This document shows, in pieces, positions 58,283 through 64,000 of a stretch of 64,000 nt of DNA. Source of the DNA: Adineta steineri. Its lineage: Eukaryota > Rotifera > Eurotatoria > Adinetida > Adinetidae. The translations under genes were made by a program, and so were the position numbers. The stretch's first letter is position 1; each line of letters begins with the position of its first letter. The notes under the pieces are model-generated. The model did no database searches. It was not told where the DNA came from and worked only from the letters and a program-made list of their open reading frames with translations. Where the stretch lies: contig CAJNOI010000077.1 in NCBI GenBank assembly GCA_905250115.1, forward strand, positions 264,635 to 328,634, written 5' to 3'.

Positions 58283-59793
58283 ATGGCAGCTGCAGCGCAA
58301 GAAGCAAATATGGCTGTATGGCATGATCGAGAAATTCGATTTGATGTTCATCCGAAGTATTTGTTTTACTTATATTTACTGACAATGAATAATATCCTCT
58401 TCTTTTTGTTAGTGATATAAAATGTCGATCAGGTGAATTTATTATTGACACACTTAGTTCAGTTGAAGATACAAAAGGAAATAATGGTGACAAGGGTAAG
58501 TTATCGGATGATCACCACTTAAAATCTCTGGCTAATTTGAATTATTACTCTTATAGGGAAGCTGACTATTACTAATATTCGTCTTATCTGGCATAGTCAT
58601 GCATCAGCACGTATCAATCTTTGTATGTAATTAAATAATTATCAAACAAATTTCATATTCTATTCTTTTTAAGCTATTGGTCTTTATTGCATTGTTACAA
58701 TTACTGTTCGAAATGCTAAATCTGTAAAACTAATCTCAAAATTTTTCTTTTTATTATTTCCTTTTTCGTTTTATTCTAATAGAAACTTCGTGGTAGTACT
58801 GAATCGTTATATCTTCTAACAAAATCAGGTTCATCACGTTATGAATTTATTTTCACTAATCTTGTTGCTGGTTCAAGTGCAATGCTTAATTCGGTTGTTG
58901 CTGTTCATAAAGCATATGATTCTACACGTCTTTATCGTGAAATTCGTCTGCGATCATCATTACTTAATAAAGGTCAATTACGTCTTTTACCTAAAGAACG
59001 TTTACATAATCGATATAATGGAGTTTGGAATCTTTCATCTGATCAAGTATTTTTCTTACGACTATTTTCTTACTTTTCAAAAATTTAAACCTTTTTTCTT
59101 TTTTCTTAATTTCAAGGGTAATCTAGGTATTTTCCATATAACAGATGTTCGTCTTATCTGGCATGCCGAATTAAATGAAAATTTTAATGTTAGTGTACCA
59201 TATTATCAAACGAAAACTATTAAAATTCGTGATTCAAAATTTGGTTTAGCACTTGTTGTTGAAACAACACCATATGTAAATATATCGACTAGAATGTTTT
59301 ATTTTTGTCAAGAAATAAACAAAGTTTTGTTTTCATTAGAGTGGAAATTATTTACTTGGTTTTCAAATCGCACCGGAAGAAAAACTACGAGAAGTGCATA
59401 AAGAAATTACTACACTTCATAAGAGGTATTTAGAAAAAATAAACTTAGAAATAAAAATTAAACATTATAATTATTTAGTTATTTTGCAAATCCAGAATTT
59501 GGTGTAGAATTTTCAATAGAAGATCAACAATCTGATCAACCAGCAACACGTTTAGAAAGTAAAGTAGATGATATCGAAATCTTACAAAGTCGAGAACATA
59601 CAGATTCATATGCAGTAAATACGAAAGTTTATTTCCGAATGTTTTATTTTTGAATTATTCATCTTTTTAGACATATTTAACTGATGCAGGTAAACGTGAT
59701 CGGGACCCTGTTTATTCAGATGAACTTGGATTGGCTATTGAAAAATTACCACAAGGATATACTTTGAGTAGTCTTTGGGATATTCTCTCTTAA
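58283..59793 (+). CDS. BBS5: BBS5, BBSome subunit
   Basis: Component of the BBSome coat that moves membrane cargo in cilia; BBS5 binds phosphoinositides through two PH-like (DM16) domains. Nine exons (58283-58356, 58413-58495, 58557-58622, 58674-58723, 58783-59046, 59117-59275, 59340-59425, 59479-59614, 59671-59793) give 346 aa, matching the human 341. The internally repeated core motif of the DM16 domains is visible twice: [12 protein letters not shown] (about 60) and [13 protein letters not shown] (about 190). The C-terminus ([18 protein letters not shown]) is the conserved BBS5 end. Complete and expected to function, so the organism has motile or sensory cilia. Confidence 0.95.
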
Positions 59794-60827
59794 AAAAGTA
59801 AATAAATAAAGTAAAATTTGAATACAGAAAATATGCAGTTATGGAGAAAAATGAATCAAACGCAATACAACTAACTCATTAGGGGTTGTTAAAAAAAATA
59901 TCTAAAGAAAACAACGAAACAATTTTGTCATTTTTTTTATTTAAAAAATTCATTTTAGTTTATTAATTGAATGTTTCCGACATATCCATAGTATTTGATG
60001 ATCAAACATTATCTAAATAGAAAATACATATAGATAACTTGTACGAACCATAAATCATGTATTTACCTAGATAATCTTCATTTCACGTATAACCTTTGTT
60101 AATTTTAATTTATACAGTTTGATATCAAGAATAACACATTCTAATTATAGTAGCACTCTCACGAATGACATACATCTTTAAATGTTTAATTAAAATAAAA
60201 TACAGGAGTCGCTATGAAATTATTTTTGGAAGTTCATTTACAGACAAATCCATTTTTTCAAGTTCCATTTCTCATTATGAGTGAAGATATGAATGAATCA
60301 TTTCACACACTAATTATTTCTTTGCCGCTGGTAAAAAAAACAATCTCTGTTAGAATATCCTCTAAGAGTGAAAAAATAAAAATGATTGATATCTCTTTTT
60401 GTTTGTTTCATTTCTCTATATGAGTAGAGATATGTATGAATCATTTCGTATTATAAGTAATTCATTGCTGCTGGTAAAAAAACAATCTCTGCTAGAATAT
60501 CCTCTTAGAGTGAAAAAATAAAATGGTCAATATCTCTATATCTCCCTATAAGCGGAGATATGGATCAACGTTTCGACTTCGATCGGAAAATGATATGTCG
60601 TTGACTTTGTGAGGATAAAGGATTTCTCTTTGAAACTGAACAGTTTCTCTCGGTTGCGGGATATGGTCCATCCCTCGTTTAATTCTAATATTCTTCTTTT
60701 CAATTTCTATTTACAAAGTATAAAAAGAAAATTATATAATAACTTTTATTTCATATAAAATAGTTTTAATCTGAAAAATTTCAAAACCAAAAAGAAAACA
60801 AAATAAATAACATAAAAAATAAATTAT
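59794..60827. other. Convergent intergenic with tandem duplication
   Basis: Between the 3' ends of BBS5 (+) and the RNF25-like gene (-). It contains the tandem repeat described at 60280-60540 and is otherwise AT-rich. No gene is seen. Confidence 0.5.
60280..60540. repeat. Tandem duplication, two units of about 120-145 bp
   Basis: Unit 1 (about 60280-60400) and unit 2 (about 60423-60540) share GATATG(A/T)ATGAATCATTTC, GCTGGTAAAAAAA-CAATCTCTG and TAGAATATCCTCT-AGAGTGAAAAAATAAAA. They are non-coding; the short open frame over unit 1 breaks in unit 2. Confidence 0.7.
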
Positions 60828-61601
60828 TTAACTAAATATCATATCTTGACTTTTATCAAGATCAATAATTCCTCCTTTTTCTTTTTGTTGCTGAAAAAGT
60901 GCGTGTGTTCTTTCTTGCCATTGTTTTATATGTGGTGAAAGACTTTTAATTAATTCTCGATGTTCTTCATTAGAATTTTGTTCAATTGATGATGATGGTG
61001 ATGATGATGGTAATTGTTCAATAACATTATTTGCAATTATTTGTCGACATACAGGATCTTCAATATCATTACGAAAATCACGTTCAATATAAAATCCATT
61101 TTTTTTTAATTCTTGATAATTTTCTTCTAATTCAATTTTTTTCATATCAACATATGATTTAAGACAATTTTTATGATAAAAATGATGACAATTCGTTTTT
61201 ATTATATCATTTCGATTACTTATTAATGTTAAACATATAGCACAAGCTTCCTGAGGAAGTTCATAAAAAGATAATTTCGAACGTATGGATTCAATACATT
61301 CATAAAGTACACAAGAACCAATATTTGATTCAAGACAAGAATATATTAAAGAATTTAATTCATTGATTTGTTCATCTGTTAAACCACGAGGACGACAAAG
61401 AGTTATTTTAGGTGAATTTAAATCTGGATATGTTGATGGAAGTTCAGCAATAAATGTTATACATAATAAACGTTTCTCACGATCTAAATCATTTTCATCT
61501 CCATTAGAATCGATTATTATATTTAAAGAAATTGGATTATCATAATTTATAATTAAATCATCCAAATAAATGGATTTTAATACATTTAATTCTTCATCCA
61601 T
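60828..61601 (-). CDS. RNF25: RNF25-like RWD-RING E3 ubiquitin ligase
   Basis: Intronless 257-aa gene. RNF25 (AO7) is a ubiquitin ligase linked to ribosome-stalling responses and NF-kB. The N-terminal RWD domain (1-115) starts MDEELNVLKSIYLDDL and includes TYPDLNSPKI. The RING (about 118-195) has CAICL, CHHFYHKNC and, after a charged helix, DPVCRQ. The C-terminal QQKEKGGIIDLDKSQ closely matches the RNF25-specific QQERGGIIDLEAE, which supports orthology. Unusually, the seventh zinc ligand is Asp (DPVC instead of CPVC); Asp can bind zinc, so activity is uncertain but not excluded. The 5' flank CTTACTCAAGAACATATGG leaves open an upstream noncoding exon. Confidence 0.88.
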   Translation of the reverse strand: MDEELNVLKSIYLDDLIINYDNPISLNIIIDSNGDENDLDREKRLLCITFIAELPSTYPDLNSPKITLCRPRGLTDEQINELNSLIYSCLESNIGSCVLYECIESIRSKLSFYELPQEACAICLTLISNRNDIIKTNCHHFYHKNCLKSYVDMKKIELEENYQELKKNGFYIERDFRNDIEDPVCRQIIANNVIEQLPSSSPSSSIEQNSNEEHRELIKSLSPHIKQWQERTHALFQQQKEKGGIIDLDKSQDMIFS

Positions 61602-62278
61602 ATGTTCTTGAGTAAGAATCTGAAATATATTTATGTCATTTATGCATATTCCTCGTCATATTATTATCACGGTTGAAGTTATTTTAAGTAACCAATGAAA
61701 AGAATAGCGCTAGTAGTCGTAAATTAAATATATATCTAATAAAATAAATAATTTATTTATTGAACTTGAATTAAAAGTCTCGATTAAAATAAAATCAATT
61801 ATTTTTTATCCAATCAATACCATTATGATATTGTTTACTAATATATCCGTTATTTGTAACTAGTTAATTCTGCTATTGTTGTAATACAAATAAACTCTGT
61901 AAACATTGCTAGAACATGTATCAAGTACTCTATACTATAATTATGATGATCAATATTGAATAAAATATTTAATTAAAGCTTTAAAATATAAAACTTCGGA
62001 ATAGGAAAAATCATATATAAGAATATCTGTTCTGCAATGATGCGTAAATACTATTGTTATAGAATATGATATTATTTTTTACTTATATTTTTGTATAGAG
62101 TCAGATGATGCATTTTTTTTACTCATTAATCCTTTAGACATTTCAAAACGTTAGTTGTTTTACGCATTAAAATATAGAATTACATTGTAATCTTTCCATT
62201 CAAGAGACATAGTATCGATAAGAATATTATTAATTGATCTTCTATCAAAATTTGAGCAGTTATTTTAGATTTTTCGAA
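61602..62278. other. Divergent intergenic region
   Basis: Shared 5' flank of the RNF25-like (-) and COX8-like (+) genes. AT-rich. A TTTTAG site at about 62268 lies ten bases before the COX8-like ATG. Confidence 0.5.
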
Positions 62279-62607
62279 ATGTCTAGTCTTTTAACACAAG
62301 TTGTTCGACGTCAAGCATTGATGATGATACCTCGTCGTCAAGAAAGTGCACTTTATATCACTGGTCCACCCATGAATAAAATAACAAAAGCAGTAAGAAA
62401 ATAAATCAATTGTATCTTTTACTATTCTTTTATTCATAACTCTAGGAAAAATTAATTGCATTAGGTCTTTTTCTTACTGTACCTATGTTGTATCCAATTT
62501 ATATTATGTCAAATTTACAAAAATATAATGGTTCAAATCGAACATTTGCAAAGAATAAAAAATCAAATTCAAAGACAAAACAAGCAATCAAAAATACTGA
62601 ACATTAA
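62279..62607 (+). CDS. COX8-like cytochrome c oxidase small subunit (91 aa)
   Basis: Two exons (62279-62392, 62446-62607) join in phase 0 to 91 aa. The N-terminus (MSSLLTQVVRRQALMMIPRRQ) looks like a mitochondrial presequence. It is followed by the COX8 layout: GPPMNKITKAEKLIALGLF, one membrane helix, then IMSNLQKY, comparable with the PP...E..IG.... helix ...ILSHLETY arrangement of vertebrate COX8. The Lys-rich end is longer than usual. The assignment rests on pattern only; other single-pass inner-membrane microproteins are possible. The next gene starts 167 bases downstream on the same strand. Confidence 0.6.
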
Positions 62608-62774
62608 TTATCATCTAGTCATAATATTTTTTATATTATAAACCCTGATAGATTATTTCTAAATCTCTACCGTTTTCCCCTGTAACCATACACTAAAATG
62701 TAGTTTTCAGAGAATTTAATATAATCAATTTTTTTTTATATTTAGATCATTTGTTCAGATGTTTGCAGGCTTAC

Positions 62775-64000
62775 ATGCTGCAACATAAATTTATTTTCTA
62801 TGGCCAATATTTTTTGAAGATCAATTCTTATTCCCGGTTGTCCTTCATTCCTCATCGTTCAGTTTCATATGATCAACATGAATCTCCCACTGTACCACAT
62901 CATATTCATCCAACTCCAGTATTAAAATTAACTGACAAACTTCCATCATCATGCAATATACTTATTGCTGGTGGTGGAATTATTGGCCAATCAGTTGCAT
63001 ATCATTTAAGTGAATTAAATGTTCAAAATATTGTACTTATCGAAAAAGCAAAGTAATAAAAATATTTTATATTTCATTGAATCTATTTGAATTGAAATAG
63101 ATTAGCATCGGGTTCAACATGGCAAGGTTCTGGTCAAGTAACTCAGTTACAAAAAACACTTGTTGAAACACATTTTACTAAATATTCACGAGAATTATAT
63201 GAACGATTACATAAAGAAGGACATGATATTGGTAATATTTAAAATTTTTGTAAATGTTTTTATTATATATTATGATTTATATTCGATAGGTTTTATTGAG
63301 AAAGGAAGTTTATGGGTAGCTCAAACATCTGATCGTCTTCATACACTTAAACGTCAATATTCTACGACAAAAGCATTAGGAATCGATTGTGAAATATTAA
63401 CTCATGAAAAATTAAGAGAAAAAGTACCAATTATTGATCCACATGAAGTTTGGGTATAAAATAAATTTCTATAATATATATATATTCTATTTAATGATAT
63501 GTATCTAAAGGGTGGTCTTTGGTTACCGAATGATTTTATGGTTGATCCTGTACCATTAGCTTTAACATTTGCTCAATTAGCAATAGCTAAAGGTAATAAC
63601 AGAAAAGGAGTTTTTTCTTGATAAGCTTATTGGTTATTTATTTATAGGAGTTAAAATTATTGAAGACTGTTATGTAGAAGAAATTCTTACAGAAAAACAA
63701 CGTACTGGACAATCGGATCGTGTAACTGGTGCTGTAACATCACAAGGCCATATTAAATGTGATGTATTTATTAATTGTACAGGAATGGTCTGTATATTTG
63801 TTTTTCTATATGAAAATAATTAACTATTTCTTTATATTTTAAGTGGGCACGAGAACTTGGATTTCAAACTTCACCAAGTGTACGAATTCCTACTCAAGCA
63901 TGTGGTAAAGTTATAAATTAAATTTTATTTTGAAAAATTATCTAATAAAATTATTATATAGAATATATATGTTTAAAAACGAAACCAATAGCAAATTTTC
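62775..64000 (+). CDS. FAD-dependent PDPR/DMGDH/SARDH-family protein, 5' part (cut by window end)
   Basis: Seven exons are visible (62775-63052, 63101-63231, 63290-63453, 63511-63592, 63648-63787, 63844-63904, 63962 to the edge), all in frame. The ATG at 62775 opens a likely mitochondrial presequence (MLQHKFIFYGQYFLKINSYS). The FAD-binding Rossmann motif is ILIAGGGIIGQSVAYHL, followed by VLIEK and ASGSTWQ. Later landmarks (GSLWVAQTSDRL, INCTGMWARELG, IPTQACEYICL) are shared by sarcosine/dimethylglycine dehydrogenases and the pyruvate dehydrogenase phosphatase regulatory subunit. The His that binds FAD covalently in the dehydrogenases (STWHAAGL) is Gln here, which favours PDPR or a non-covalent enzyme. 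The C-terminal aminomethyltransferase-like half lies beyond the window. Confidence 0.85.

Noticed and set aside
1-64000. CRISPR arrays, rRNA or tRNA genes
   Set aside because: No regularly spaced direct repeats, no rRNA-like blocks and no cloverleaf with A and B boxes found on reading; a tRNA scan would be needed to exclude tRNAs fully.

Overview
The window is nuclear DNA from a small animal genome. It is very AT-rich and gene-dense. Most coding genes are cut by 45-70 base introns with clean GT/AG ends, and the genes are animal ones: a biogenic-amine GPCR, synaptobrevins, BBS5, HOOK, SETDB1, a FERM-PDZ tyrosine phosphatase, LHFPL, acid sphingomyelinase. Tiny introns, AT-rich coding sequence, 3' splice sites sitting just before start codons (as expected with spliced-leader trans-splicing) and many small DNA-transposon relics would fit a bdelloid rotifer such as Adineta or Rotaria. 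That is inference; no marker gene here proves it. Exon chains were built by eye, and every chain reported keeps frame through all junctions.

Layout. 1-10 kb: secreted 2-Cys peroxiredoxin (+), an unknown 170-aa gene (-), an LHFPL tetraspan (+) and two small unknown genes (+). 10.6-15 kb: SETDB1-like H3K9 methyltransferase (+) with a hAT MITE in an intron. 16-22 kb: PTPN3/4-like phosphatase (+). 22-27 kb: DNAJC30 (+), then a NEPRO-like ORF and AADAT (+) only 27 bases apart. 30-36 kb: amine GPCR (+) and an intronless gamma-butyrobetaine dioxygenase-like gene (+). 37.6-39.7 kb: two tandem synaptobrevins (-). 41-44.6 kb: HOOK (+). 44.6-50.1 kb: a gene-poor stretch with a foldback element and a possible promoter and leader exon. 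50.1-55.2 kb: a DHHC palmitoyltransferase reading in frame into two PTP-like domains (+). 55.6-58.2 kb: acid sphingomyelinase and a small unknown gene (-). 58.3-59.8 kb: BBS5 (+). 60.8-61.6 kb: RNF25-like (-). 62.3 kb to the edge: a COX8-like small protein and a PDPR/DMGDH-family flavoprotein (+), the latter cut by the window end.

The strongest candidate for something new is the 20-exon gene at 50154-55237. It encodes a DHHC S-acyltransferase followed by two tyrosine-phosphatase folds that have both lost the HCX5R signature. Exon 7 alone carries the end of the DHHC protein and the start of the first PTP fold, so the fusion does not rest on one doubtful splice. Other points: a synaptobrevin with a luminal tail of about 100 residues, a compact SETDB1 whose SET insert is only about 20 acidic residues, and at least six non-autonomous DNA transposons or foldbacks, three with recognisable target duplications (two hAT-like, one piggyBac-like).
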